From Portunus trituberculatus (taxonomy: Eukaryota > Arthropoda > Malacostraca > Decapoda > Portunidae), in contig NC_059304.1 of assembly GCF_017591435.1 (NCBI RefSeq), positions 28,405,111 through 28,469,110 on the forward strand: a stretch of 64,000 bases of DNA. Direction: 5' to 3'. The position numbers and the translations under genes were made by a program. The notes under the pieces are model-generated. The model did no database searches and was not told the DNA's origin. It saw only the letters and a program-made list of their open reading frames with translations. Positions within the stretch are counted from its first letter, which is position 1; every line of letters starts with the position of its first letter. Shown piece by piece: positions 33,643 to 42,523 of the stretch.

Positions 33643-34765
33643 TTAGTATTCTTCTATAAATCTCCTCACTGGCCGTCTCTCACGAGTCGGTCTGGGCTCC
33701 TCTACCTCATTGTCTTCTTCCTCCTCATCGGAAGGCACTACAATTTCTTCCATGTCTACCACGTACCCTTCATCGGTTACATATTTTCTCACTCGGTCAG
33801 CTGCTCTATGGAGTATTTTGCCATTGAACACATTTTCCACTTCATATGACACTCCATCTAAATTCACCTTTTTAACCTTATACGGTCCAATCCACTTGAG
33901 ACCAAGTTTTCTATCAGCTGACGAACCAAACTGTTCCTTTTATCCACACCAAATCATCTACCTCGACTCTTTGGTCCTTCCGGCCAATGTTCGCTCTAGC
34001 TAACCACTTCCTGCTATTTGCACGGGATGATTGTCTCACTGCCTCCAAGGCTGTATTAATGTCTATTTCATCGTCCACCTGGGGCAAAGTAGTTCCCACA
34101 TAGCGAGGAGCATGGCGCCGGAAGAAAAGGAAATAGGGCTGTTCGCCAGTGGTCTCGTGTACGGCCGCATTAAGGATCTGCTGACACTGCGTGAGGCACT
34201 CGGACCACCTGTGCGGTTGTCCTTTCCCGAGAGACGCTAGCACTGACTTCATGGTTCGATGTAACCGTTCGGTGATAGAGTTCCCACATGGATGGTATGG
34301 GGTGGAAAACACCATCTCTATCCCATGCGTACGACAGAGTTCTGTCAACAATTGTGAGCGGAACTCGCACGCATTGTCAGCTAAGAGTACCTTCGGTACC
34401 CCATAGTCTCCCAAGTAACTCTTAATAACCCTAACTACCTCCTCAGCGTGTCTGGACCGTAACTTCACCAACTTTACAAATCTTGAAAAGTGATCTATGA
34501 TGGTTAATACGTACTTATAACCTCCTCTGGCTGGAGTCATTTCAGTAATATCGATACTAATTCTTTCCAAAGGTTGATTTACAGGAGGCAATTCCTGGTA
34601 TGTCTTTTGTAAAGCTGGTGCAGTTTTACATTGTTGACAAATTATACATTCTCTGATAAATTTCTTTATGTCTGATCTTTGATTTGGCCAGTAAAAATAT
34701 TCTTCAGCTTTTAACATGGTTTTAGTTGTCCTAAATGTCCAGACTCTTTTCATGGGCCAATACAA
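33643..34765 (-). pseudogene. Gypsy integrase
   Basis: The zinc-binding domain is partly visible: the His pair is in a shifted frame around 34735, and C-x2-C is IICQQC at ~34640. The catalytic core has the first Asp in ISIDITEMTP at ~34545, the second in LLADNACEF at ~34380 and the Glu in ITERLHRTM at ~34270, so the D-D-E triad is present. A GPY/F-like motif (LKWIGPYKVKK) lies at ~33875. The acidic/basic tail ends RRFIEEY and stop at 33643. Frame breaks are near 34735 (A-run) and 33910. It would insert the cDNA into the genome. Confidence 0.88.
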
Positions 34766-36596
34766 TAGCTTGTTTCTTTAGTGTCTGGGGTACAACCAAT
34801 AAATATAGGATGGTTCCATCTTTCTTTTGTTTGGAGTAATATAACACTCCATCGTGAACAATAAACTGATTCAAAATGACAGGGGAGTATCTGGCACGTG
34901 GTATTCTTCCTCCTTCTAAATATTCCTTCATCTCTCTCCATCTAGGTTCTGCTATCTGAGCTTGAATGAATTCATCGGTGGTCAAACCTAGAAATGAATC
35001 TTGACCTACCACATTTACTACCTGAACAGGGCGACTCAGTTGGTCGGCCACTACATTCTTCCTGCCTGCTTTGTACTCTATTTTAAACTGAAAATCGCGC
35101 ATCTCCAGAATCCATCTGTTCATGCGTGGAGATTTTGTTCGTTGGCGAAAAACTGAGACTAGTGGCTGATGGTCAGTTCGAATTAAAACTCGGACACCCC
35201 ATAGATAATGGTGAAATTTTCTACAGGCTAGTACTACAGCTAACGCTTCCCGATCTGTTGTTGAATATCGAGTCTCCACTGGTCTAAGCTTCTTCGAAAA
35301 ATATCCTATGACATTTGGTTCTTTCCCATGATACTGCATCAACACTGCCCCTACATGTGTGGCACTACTATCCGTCTCGAGGACAAACTCTCGATTGAGA
35401 TCGGCTTTTCCTAGTACTGGAGAGTGTATTAGTTTCTCCTTCAGCGTTTCAAAAGCTTTCTGGCATTCACCTGTCCAATAGAACGGCGTTCCTTTCTTTG
35501 TGAGCTCGGTTAATGGGGCCAGTATCTTGGAGCAGTTTTCAATGTGTCGTCGATAGAACGACACCATTCCTATAAACCTACGGGTCTCTTTCACGTTAGT
35601 TGGAGGTTTCATCTGTTTTACGGCCTCCACATTACTTGGGTCTGGTTTATAGCCTTCTTTTGATACAATGTGCCCGAGGAACTTTACTTGTCTCTGCCCA
35701 ATGCTACACTTGGATAAATTGAGTTTAATCCCTACAGACGCTAAGTGGCTGAATAATCTATCCAATCTGTGGATTAAGGTGGTATAATCTGTAGCATAAA
35801 CAATGAAATCATCCAGGTTATTCTTAACCCAGTTTTCTTTAAGTAAGGGAGCTAATGCGTGGTTCATTTGTCGGGCAAATATCGCTGGGGAACAACTTAA
35901 CCCAAAGGGTAAGCGTCTAGACCTATAAAGCGAGACACCGTCACTGAACGTCGTGAGATCTCTACTCGCCGAGCCCAGTGCGACCTGATAATACGCTTCA
36001 CGCATATCTAAGGTGGCGTAATAATCATTGCCTGACACACTTTCTACCAGCTCGTCAAGTTTGGGTAAAGGATGAATATCCATGGTTAGTTGTTTGTTTA
36101 CTTTTCGATAGTCAAGGTAGAGTCTTTTTTCTCCATTAGGCTTATTTACTAAAACTATCGGAGATAACCATGCGGCTGTGGAATTCTCAATTATTCCCTT
36201 ACCTTCTAAATCACGTAGAATCTGCTGAATAGTTTCTCTCGCTTTTTCGGAGTATCGATAGATTGGTGTACGACAGGGTGTTGGGTCGTCTACCTGAATG
36301 TGGGCTGGATCTGCTTGTATTAGTCCTAATTCGCCCGGATGTACGATAAATAATTTTTGATGTTTCTGAATGAGCTGAAATAAACTAAGCTCTTGTTCTT
36401 TCTCTAGATGTGACCAGTCTCGTGAGTCGAGAATTACTTTGAGCTTTTCCCACCGAGTTTGGTTTGTGGGCACACAATCATTTTCTGGCCCGATGGCTTC
36501 ACTTATTTTAGCGATGGTCAGGGGTGAGTCTTCTATCTCTATTTGTCCCTCGTCTACTATTTCATACTTTATCAGTAAGGTTCCTGGTCGTAACAC
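34731..36596 (-). CDS. pol: Gypsy reverse transcriptase-RNase H (621-codon open frame)
   Basis: This is the longest open frame of the window. RT motifs: SPIVLVNKPNGEKRLYLDYR at ~36155, YYATLDMREAYYQV at ~36010, LPFGLSCSPAIFARQM at ~35905, the box NNLDDFIVYA at ~35815 and VKFLGHIVSKEG. A tether follows (RRFIGMVSFYRRHI), then RNase H with FVLETDSSATHVGAVLMQ at ~35390, TDREALAVVLACRKFHHYLWG and RTDHQPLV at ~35185. The start is not an authentic initiation site, since pol is translated as part of a polyprotein. Asn replaces the usual Tyr/Phe at the first position of the YxDD box. Otherwise the domain looks intact. Confidence 0.9.
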   Translation of the reverse strand: MLRPGTLLIKYEIVDEGQIEIEDSPLTIAKISEAIGPENDCVPTNQTRWEKLKVILDSRDWSHLEKEQELSLFQLIQKHQKLFIVHPGELGLIQADPAHIQVDDPTPCRTPIYRYSEKARETIQQILRDLEGKGIIENSTAAWLSPIVLVNKPNGEKRLYLDYRKVNKQLTMDIHPLPKLDELVESVSGNDYYATLDMREAYYQVALGSASRDLTTFSDGVSLYRSRRLPFGLSCSPAIFARQMNHALAPLLKENWVKNNLDDFIVYATDYTTLIHRLDRLFSHLASVGIKLNLSKCSIGQRQVKFLGHIVSKEGYKPDPSNVEAVKQMKPPTNVKETRRFIGMVSFYRRHIENCSKILAPLTELTKKGTPFYWTGECQKAFETLKEKLIHSPVLGKADLNREFVLETDSSATHVGAVLMQYHGKEPNVIGYFSKKLRPVETRYSTTDREALAVVLACRKFHHYLWGVRVLIRTDHQPLVSVFRQRTKSPRMNRWILEMRDFQFKIEYKAGRKNVVADQLSRPVQVVNVVGQDSFLGLTTDEFIQAQIAEPRWREMKEYLEGGRIPRARYSPVILNQFIVHDGVLYYSKQKKDGTILYLLVVPQTLKKQAIVLAHEKSLDI

Positions 36597-36783
36597 TAAC
36601 CTAACTTTGGTGTTATTAATGACGGAATGAAAACAGTGCGTGTTTCAGTCACTCGCATTATAGTTGGCAATCCATCTTGAACACAGGCATGTTTAGCCTC
36701 AATCATTATTACGGTATTAGGTTCCTCACTTACTTTTACTTCCACTAGGGTCGTTTCGTAACAGTCCACTAGTGTTTTGGTTG
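36597..36783 (-). pseudogene. Gypsy protease-RT linker, frame-shifted
   Basis: The stretch is open in a frame different from the protease and from the RT (36596-36895). It encodes VETRTVFIPSLI-like linker residues with no motif of its own. It indicates a one-base indel on each side rather than a separate gene. Confidence 0.5.
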
Positions 36784-37182
36784 TTACTCTACCGAAGCGC
36801 TGGTTATGAGAGGAGACTGAGGTTCTTTTCTCACCATCCTGACTTTTCCATATGGTGTTTCCACGAATACTAAGGGATAAACAAGATTGTTCCAATGAAT
36901 CCGCTTAGCTTGGTGATCTAGAGTGAGAGTTGACTGACCGATCGTGTTCATTCCCAACAATACGTGTGTTTTGAGATATTCATCGGGAACGACCGCTACT
37001 TGAGCAATGATGGGATGGTTACTGTTACTGGCTATTGTTACATAAGCTTGGCCTAATACTCTGATCTGCTTACCGGTGATTCCTTGCAAAGGGGGAATCT
37101 TTGAACTTTGTTTCACTGGAATTCCCATTTCATTAATTACACTGATCTTAATTAGTGAAACATCACTGCCAGTATCTAACAT
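36784..37182 (-). pseudogene. Gypsy aspartic protease
   Basis: The frame begins MLDTGSDVSLIKISVINEMG with the catalytic D-T-G, and continues with a flap-like region and VLLGMNTIGQSTLTLDH, corresponding to the conserved LLG-x-D/N block. It would cleave the gag-pol polyprotein. It lies between the zinc knuckle of gag and the RT, the usual gypsy position. Confidence 0.85.
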
Positions 37183-37239
37183 TGCTTCGAGTACATGGTT
37201 ATTGATATCTACGCTGATTACCGGGGATTGTCATAACAT

Positions 37240-37420
37240 CCTATTCCGTGTTGTGTTTACTTTACCGGGGCACGATGGATGGCCGCGCCGACAATTGAGC
37301 CGTAAACAATCATAACAGGAGCCAGGTTGTGGTCTTTTATAGCACTCGGCTATTGAGTGGTTAGTAGCTCGGCAATATGGGCAGTATTTCTCTCTTCTGC
37401 GCCATTGCTGTAATCTTTGA
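37240..37420 (-). pseudogene. Gypsy gag nucleocapsid (zinc knuckles)
   Basis: On the - strand the codons read CPYCRATNHSIAEC, a C-x2-C-x4-H-x4-C knuckle. A second Cys/His cluster CYDCLRLNCRRGHPSC follows. This is the RNA-binding end of gag, adjoining the protease. Both lie in one frame. Confidence 0.75.
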
Positions 37421-37574
37421 TCTACCCGGTCTAATCTACTAGCGGGTGGTGTTAATGTGGCGGCCGGGTGGGGTGTAGTCGCCGCCGCCGCTCGCGGGGG
37501 CAGTCGGTAGGTGGGCTGGGGCCGGGCTAACCGCTCGTACGCTACTCTCTTTCCGAGTCATTACCACCAGTCTT
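37421..37574 (-). pseudogene. Gypsy gag capsid-nucleocapsid linker
   Basis: A GC-rich stretch encoding Ala/Pro/Arg-rich sequence between capsid and zinc knuckles; frame uncertain. No motif. Confidence 0.4.
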
Positions 37575-38343
37575 TCAGTATCTAATTTGGTCAGAAACCT
37601 GGTTAACGATACTTTTTCGTCCAGGTACAGTTCTAGTCTTTCCCCTGCAGTCTCTCGGCATTCCTTTTATTAGTTTGCTCTTTATCAACCTGTCCTGAGA
37701 CGGCACGTCATCAGCATCGGTCCTTACGGTAACCAAAGCTAGTTTACATTTCAACCTTGTCATAAACTCGATGGGGTCGTCTTCCACCGAATATTTTAAA
37801 TCATTCAGAGAATCAAATAACCTTTCCTCATTCTGGTCCGTGAGCTCCTTTGTAAGATATTGCTTAAATTGTGCCCAGGTTACTTCCTTCTCCACTACCG
37901 TTTGCACCAGTAAAGCTAATGGGGCTTCCACACGCATTTTAACTATCTGTTGCCTCTCTCTATTATCTATTGAGCAACTTTCCACCTGTGAGAAAAAAAA
38001 CAGCTAACCGGCCAACTCCTTCTACTCCACTCAAGTGACGCAGTTCAAGGACGGGGATGTCACGGGGCTTCATGAGGCATTTAACAGGGTTACTCGCAGG
38101 CCTCTCCCTGTTCTCTCTAACTTCCTGCAACAAATCGTAGACACAATCACGCAAGGCATCTACCTCCATCTCTAAGTTATTTACTGGTTCTGCACCTGAC
38201 GGACTTACGCTCGTTATCTGGTTAACTACCGTATCATCTTCGGTTTTAACTATTGGTTCATTTTCCTTTTTAGGCGTCCACTCCGCCCTTAAGCTCAGAA
38301 AATCCGCCAACTCATCCATAACGAAAGAAAAAATACCTGACAA
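37575..38343 (-). pseudogene. Gypsy gag, matrix/capsid part
   Basis: The start is likely MDELADFLSLRAEWTPKKEN at 38319; an upstream in-frame Met is at 38343. A helical segment follows (MEVDALRDCVYDLLQEVREN). After a frame break near 37985, the capsid-like stretch has VTWAQFKQYLTKELTDQNEE, the F-x-x-L and DDPIEFMTRLK pattern seen in the retrotransposon gag capsid C-terminal domain. A frame change near 37600 ends it. Confidence 0.75.
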
Positions 38344-38954
38344 CTTGTCACAAACTAAACAAAATGAAGATTGGGTGAACAGTGGCTTTCTGTTTCACCA
38401 AAACACAACTTAAATTCTCATTATAAAACAACGTATCTTCCTGTGGAGACAAGAAGCTAATCACACCAAAATATCAATGCATAAGAAAACAACTTATTGA
38501 AAAAACATGCCAGAACATATGAGCCAAATGGGAAATGTAAAAAAAAAATTACCCTAAACTGGAAAAAAAAAAAAAAAATTTTGGTCTCCTCCCCTAGCTT
38601 ATCCGCGCGGATAAACTAGAGGTGGGAGGGTAGCAAGGGGGACCGGCACGGCGCCAACTACCACCCAAAGGTAATTACTTGTGAGGGGAGTGTGGGGGCC
38701 CCCGTGCTACCGCCGAACCACCAACAAAACATCATGGGGGAAGGGACGAACACCTAACTCTCACTGTTCCCCTTCCTCTTTCCTGTCGCTGTGACTCCAT
38801 ACTGGCCACCCGAAACATGAGGCAAAAAAAAGAAGAAAAAAATAAACGGAGGAGAAACACCACTTCACTACTAAACAAGGGGGGGGGATAAGCACTGATT
38901 ACTCCTGTCTCTACGGAGAGTTACGTGGGTCGATGTGCCTATATAAAACACATC
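38344..38954 (-). other. Gypsy 5' untranslated leader
   Basis: Lies between the gag start and the 5' LTR. No ORF of note; contains homopolymer runs (A-rich near 38545-38580) and a GC-rich block. It would hold the packaging signal, but none is identifiable by eye. Confidence 0.5.
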
Positions 38955-38977
38955 TAAACCGCTGCCACCATCTCTAC
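38955..38977 (-). promoter_or_regulatory. Candidate primer binding site region
   Basis: Directly inside the 5' LTR the - strand reads GTAGAGATGGTGGCAGCGG. The TGGTGGCAGCGG part has the TGG start typical of a tRNA-complementary primer site, offset a few bases from the LTR end. The tRNA was not identified. Confidence 0.4.
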
Positions 38978-39345
38978 TGAACCTTCGTGAGGCTCAGTCT
39001 CTTGTACTGGGCCTAAGTGAAGCTTAGGCCGAGTAAGGGGAGAAAAGAAAGATGTAACGAATCCAAGGGGGGAGTGATGAACACACCAAGCTTAACAAAA
39101 TAGACCCTTTAATTCAATAACAACTCATCACAGTCAGATAACTTCCTACCTAGCCTACCTATAAGATGGGAGACCTATCCCGAGAGGAAACCGTGGGTAA
39201 CTCAGCTGTAGATGAGAGGGCGTGAGGGTGCGTGTGGTGGCGTCCCGAGAGGTGAATTAAAATGGCGGTACCGTCCTCGCGGCGTCCTGCTTCTCTCTCT
39301 GCTCTCTGCTGGGAACACCACCTCTCGAGGTGGTGTTCTGTCTCT
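38978..39345 (-). repeat. Gypsy 5' LTR, partial (right on + strand)
   Basis: Starts TGAACCTTCG like the left LTR and matches it to about 39305, apart from small indels near 39178 and 39255. Beyond that it contains a near-perfect 24-bp palindrome (AACACCACCTC TC GAGGTGGTGTT) and loses homology, so its outer half is deleted or replaced. Confidence 0.8.
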
Positions 39346-39360
39346 GCCTGTCTAAGATAG

Positions 39361-39894
39361 GATTGGCCACAGACGAAGCTGAGATTCACGGCGACTCCGC
39401 TGCTTCTTTTTCTTTTTGTGACCCTTTTAGCTTGCGTGTTGTCTTTTACCACGATATTAACTTTGTTTCCACTCTTCTATTGCCTGCTATAATGGATATC
39501 ATATCATAATATTCATATATGCTCATGCCATGAGGATAACCTCGACTCCGTGGCACTGAGTGATAGTGAATTACTAATGAAATACTGCGGTATTCCATTA
39601 GTAATTCACTATCACTCATTGGCACGGAGTCGAGGTTATCCTCATGGCATGAGCATATATGAATACCGCGGTATTTCATTAGTAATTCACTATCACTCAG
39701 TGCCACGAAGTCGAGGTTATCCTCATGGCATGAGCATATATGAATATTATGATATGATATCCATTATAGCAGGCAATAGAGGAGTGGAAACATAAATTTA
39801 ATATCGTGGTGAAAGACAACACGCAGGCTAAAAGGGTCACAAGAAGAAGAAGCGGTGGAGTCGCCGTGAATCTCCGCTTTGTCTGTGGCCAATC
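39361..39894. mobile_element. Large palindromic (foldback) element
   Basis: The arms are 39361-39598 and 39659-39894, starting GATTGGCCACAGAC and ending GTCTGTGGCCAATC. They pair over more than 230 bp with few mismatches. The centre contains an additional copy of the inner ~75 bp (ATTAGTAATTCACTATCACT... to GAGCATATATGAATA), so the inner unit occurs three times. No coding capacity. It lies against a truncated LTR on one side and a (TTGA)n tract on the other. It is probably a foldback transposon or an inverted duplication. Confidence 0.85.
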
Positions 39895-39920
39895 TTGATT
39901 GATTGATTGATTGATTGATA
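39891..39920 (+). repeat. (TTGA)n microsatellite
   Basis: Seven or so TTGA/GATT units immediately after the palindrome. Confidence 0.85.
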
Positions 39921-40170
39921 CATTTATTGTTGAATTAATAAATAATTACTACAAAGGAGGAGGATGGACCTTGCCACCCATCCCTTGGGCATAGACTTAA
40001 GATTAAAGTATAAAAAATCTAACACTAGACAGTATACATAATAAGAATACAAGTATTTCAATAAATAGATACACATATTGCACACTTTATTGTATGAACA
40101 TCCTACAGTGTTGGAACAAACTGAGGATATTCCCTGAGTATATCCCTGAGAGTGGTTGAGTCTAGGAGAC
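39921..40170 (+). other. Unassigned AT-rich sequence
   Basis: No recognised gene; the bases AATTAATAAATAATTACTAC and surrounding look like a repeat end but no partner is visible in the window. Confidence 0.35.
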
Positions 40171-40568
40171 ATATCTCTGCTTTATTTTTTGGTATTCCAT
40201 GTAAGATTTCACTTTATGCATTACAAAACAATCCTTTCTTGGGGACAAGAATTGTAAATAGCTAATAGAAAAAATATGATTTTTTTTTTTTTAACCCATG
40301 TGGTATGTTGGGGACCAGCCCAGAACACATCCCCCTATTACCATTATTTCTTATGGGAAATTACGTCCACTTAACGAATTTCTGCTCTACGAACAGCTTT
40401 GACATCTCCTATCCTGTTCGTTAAACGGAGTATTCCTGTATATGCATTTATGTTCACAAAACAACATTTCAATTAGCTTTTTACAAACCTTGCCCCCAAG
40501 AAAGGATTGTTTTGTAATGCATAAAGTGAAATCTTACATGGAATACCAAAATATAAAGCAGAGATGAG
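40171..40568. mobile_element. Inverted-repeat element with ~95-bp arms
   Basis: The left arm (ATATCTCTGCTTTATTTTTT ... CAATCCTTTCTTGGGG) at 40171-40262 is the reverse complement of the right arm at ~40473-40566. A spacer of ~210 bp contains CCCATGTGGTATGTTGGGGA and a stretch resembling other DNA-transposon ends. No coding sequence. Probably a MITE or foldback element. Confidence 0.75.
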
Positions 40569-40697
40569 ATCGGCCACAGACAAGGCGGAGACTTGCGGCG
40601 ACTCGGCAGCTTCTTCTTCTTGTGACCCTTTTAGCTTGCGTGTTGCTTTCATCATAATATTTGTTTCCACTCCTCTATTGCCTGCTATAATGGATCA
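40569..40697 (+). repeat. Partial third arm of the 39.4-kb palindrome family
   Basis: CGGCCACAGACAAGGCGGAG through CTGCTATAATGGAT corresponds to the outer ~130 bp of the left arm at 39361-39495, in the same orientation. Sequence divergence is moderate. It shows that the palindrome belongs to a repeat family. Confidence 0.75.
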
Positions 40698-41664
40698 GAG
40701 ATACATACTCATTCTAGGATAAAGCAACAAGTGGAGTGCCACAAGAGTCAGTGTTAGCTCCCATCATGTTTCAGATTTATGTAAATGTCATTGACATTGG
40801 GATAAAGTTACATTAATCTATTTGCTGATGATGTAAACGTATTATGAGTTTTGAAAACCCAGGACTGTTTGCTGTTACAAGATGATATTAACAAGATCTA
40901 TGAGTAGAGTAAGCTGTGAAAATTGGAGTTTAATGCCAAGAAATGTTACGTAATGGAGCTAGGAATGAGCAAAAAAAGACGGATATGGGACTATTTAATG
41001 GGAGAGGAACAAATAATGAAGACTAAAAAGGAAAAAGATCTGGGAGTGATTATACAGCAAAATAACAACCCTGAAAAACATATAAGCAAGATATTTGGTA
41101 TATCATATAAAATGTTAACTAATACATGTATAAGAGTGGCATTTCCATTCATGGACAAAGATATGAAAAAAATCATCACAAGCATGATACATCCAAAGCT
41201 GGAATATGCAGCTATGGTGTGGTCTCCGAGCTCTTTAAATGAGATAAGATGATTAGAATGAATACAGAAGATTGCTACAAAGATGGTGCCAAAACTAAAG
41301 GACCTAACATATGAAGAACGGCTGAAGGAAATGGGACTACCAACCTTACAAGACAGAAGAGAAAGAGGAGTCTTAATAACAATGTACAAAATAGTTAATG
41401 GTATTGAAAAGATAAACAAGGAAGACCTAGTGCTGTTGACAGAAGATGGAAGGACAAGATGTCATGTAAAGAAAATCAGGATGAGGCAGTGTGTGAAGGA
41501 TGTTGGAAAATACAGTTTTCGTGGGGAAGTGGAGTGCATTGCATAATGAAGTTGTTACAGCACATAATGTGCATAACTTTAAGGAAAAATTGGATAATTG
41601 GAGACGTGGAGACAGGACACTATGAGCTCTGCTCGAACCCTGCACAATACAACTAGGTAAATAC
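40698..41664 (+). mobile_element. LINE family 3, 5'-truncated, 3' end
   Basis: The remnant begins near the GVPQ block of the RT and ends with the family-3 trailer (CTCGAACCCTGCACAATACAACTAGGTAAATACA). Family 3 is also represented at 56163-57969. A short AC tract follows, then a tRNA-derived SINE. Confidence 0.82.
40725..41590 (+). pseudogene. Reverse transcriptase C-terminal part, LINE family 3
   Basis: Visible blocks: a SGVPQ-like start, an FADDV-like active-site box near 40820 in a broken frame, MEFNAKKCYVMELGMSKKRR at 40923, KEKDLGVIIQQNNNPEKHISK at ~41024, IHPKLEYAAMVWSPSSLNEI at ~41186 and LPTLQDRRERGVLITMYKIVNGIE at ~41337. Stops and shifts at ~40785, 41250 and 41445. 5'-truncated during insertion or by later loss. 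Confidence 0.8.
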
Positions 41665-41682
41665 ATACACACACACACACAC
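41665..41682 (+). repeat. (AC)n tract between LINE tail and SINE
   Basis: A short AC tract joins the TAGGTAAATACA tail to the first base of the tRNA-like head of the SINE. Confidence 0.9.
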
Positions 41683-41752
41683 GCCCGGTAGCTCAATGGT
41701 TATAGCGCTGGCTTCACAAGCCAGAGGACCGGGTTTGATTCCCCGGCCGGTT
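41683..41752 (+). other. tRNA-like head of the SINE (anticodon position CAC, Val-like)
   Basis: The A-box is AGCTCAATGG, the anticodon stem-loop is CTGGC TTCACAA GCCAG with CAC in the anticodon position, and the T-arm is GGGTTTGATTCCCC. The acceptor stem does not pair properly (GCCCGGT against CCGGTTG), so this is not a functional tRNA gene. It is the Pol III promoter of the SINE. Confidence 0.75.
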
Positions 41753-41971
41753 GGAGATATTTGGGTGTGTCTCCTTTCACGTGTAGCTCCTGTTCACCTA
41801 GCAGTGAGTAGGTACGGGATGTAAATGGAGGAGTTGTGACCTTGTTGTCCCGGTGTGTGGTGTGTGCCTGGTCTCAGGCCTATCCGAAGATCGGAAATAA
41901 TGAGCTCTGAGCTCGTTCCATAGGGTAACATCTGGCTGTCTCGTCAGAGACTGCAGCAGATCAAACAGTGA
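41683..41971 (+). mobile_element. tRNA-derived SINE
   Basis: The head is tRNA-like (separate entry). The body continues with GGTGTGTCTCCTTTCACGTG, CAGTGAGTAGGTACGGGATG and AATAATGAGCTCTGAGCTCG and ends at AAACAGTGAA, followed by an AC tract. Length ~290 bp. There is no coding capacity; mobilisation would need a LINE reverse transcriptase in trans. The element is bracketed by AC tracts on both sides. Pol III A-box (TAGCTCAATGGT) and B-box (GGTTTGATTCC) are visible. Confidence 0.85.
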
Positions 41972-41991
41972 AACACACACACACACACACA
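41972..41991 (+). repeat. (AC)n tract at the SINE 3' end
   Basis: An AC tract of ~20 bp between the SINE body and the leader of the next LINE. Confidence 0.9.
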
Positions 41992-42061
41992 GTAGCAGCG
42001 GAGGAAGGACGTGCATGGGACAGCTCCTTGATTTACCATTAGCAGTCCTACCGACCCTACA

Positions 42062-42523
42062 ATGGCCGGGCAGTCTATTAGCTCAAGTTTGGAACAGTTG
42101 GTAAAGGAAAAAGTGGAAGAAGAGCTTGTAAACCTAACAACCGAAGGGAGGGAGCCTATCAAGGGAACCAAAACTGTTAAGGAAGTTGTTGCTGCCATCA
42201 TGCCCGGAATTGCCAGCATTATATCAGTGGCTGTCACAACTGCAGTTTCTATGGCAGTGAAAGATATAACCAACATGTTATCACTCAACACGCAAAAAAT
42301 CAACCTGGAACATCGCTACGAAAACGACCATCTGGAGCAGTATACACGGAAAGACAACCTGCATATATTTGGTATTGAGGAAGAACCGGATGAGGACGAG
42401 GATATTTTACAAGCAAAGATTATTGAAGTTGCTGCTGATGTAGGAGTGAAATTAGAAGCAGATGATATATCTATTGCTCACCGGTTGGGGAAGGTTGGTG
42501 ACAGAAGGAGGCCTGTGATAGTA
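42062..42523 (+). pseudogene. LINE family 4 ORF1, N-terminal part
   Basis: The ATG at 42062 opens MAGQSISSSLEQLVKEKVEE. An Ala/Val-rich helical part follows, then the conserved ORF1p segment HRYENDHLEQYTRKDNLHIF at ~42311 and GIEEEPDEDEDILQAKI, and DDISIAHRLGKVGDRRRPVIV. This pattern (R-x-N-L-x-I-x-G-I ... IxxxHRLG ... RPVIV) is the RRM-like core of many LINE ORF1 proteins, which bind the element RNA. It is cut after RPVIV by the MITE at 42524. Confidence 0.85.

Larger units (their letters stand above)
32456..39345 (-). mobile_element. Ty3/gypsy LTR retrotransposon, reverse strand
   Basis: On the - strand the order is 5' LTR (right), gag, protease, RT-RNase H, integrase, 3' LTR (left). The PR-RT-RH-INT order and RT sequence type identify the Ty3/gypsy superfamily. 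The direct repeat between 32456 and 38978 defines the LTRs. The right LTR is only partly preserved (homology fades near 39305-39345 and a palindromic element starts at 39361), so no target duplication can be read. I find no envelope gene between the integrase stop at 33643 and the 3' LTR. The integrase has a GPY/F motif and no chromodomain. Confidence 0.9.

Noticed and set aside
39361..39894. Palindrome as an origin of replication or regulatory cruciform
   Set aside because: The presence of a third partial arm at 40569 and repeat-like borders favour a mobile or duplicated element; there is no evidence for a replication role.
41683..41752. Functional tRNA-Val(CAC) gene
   Set aside because: A- and B-boxes and anticodon arm are present, but the acceptor stem does not pair and a SINE body follows, so it is a SINE head.
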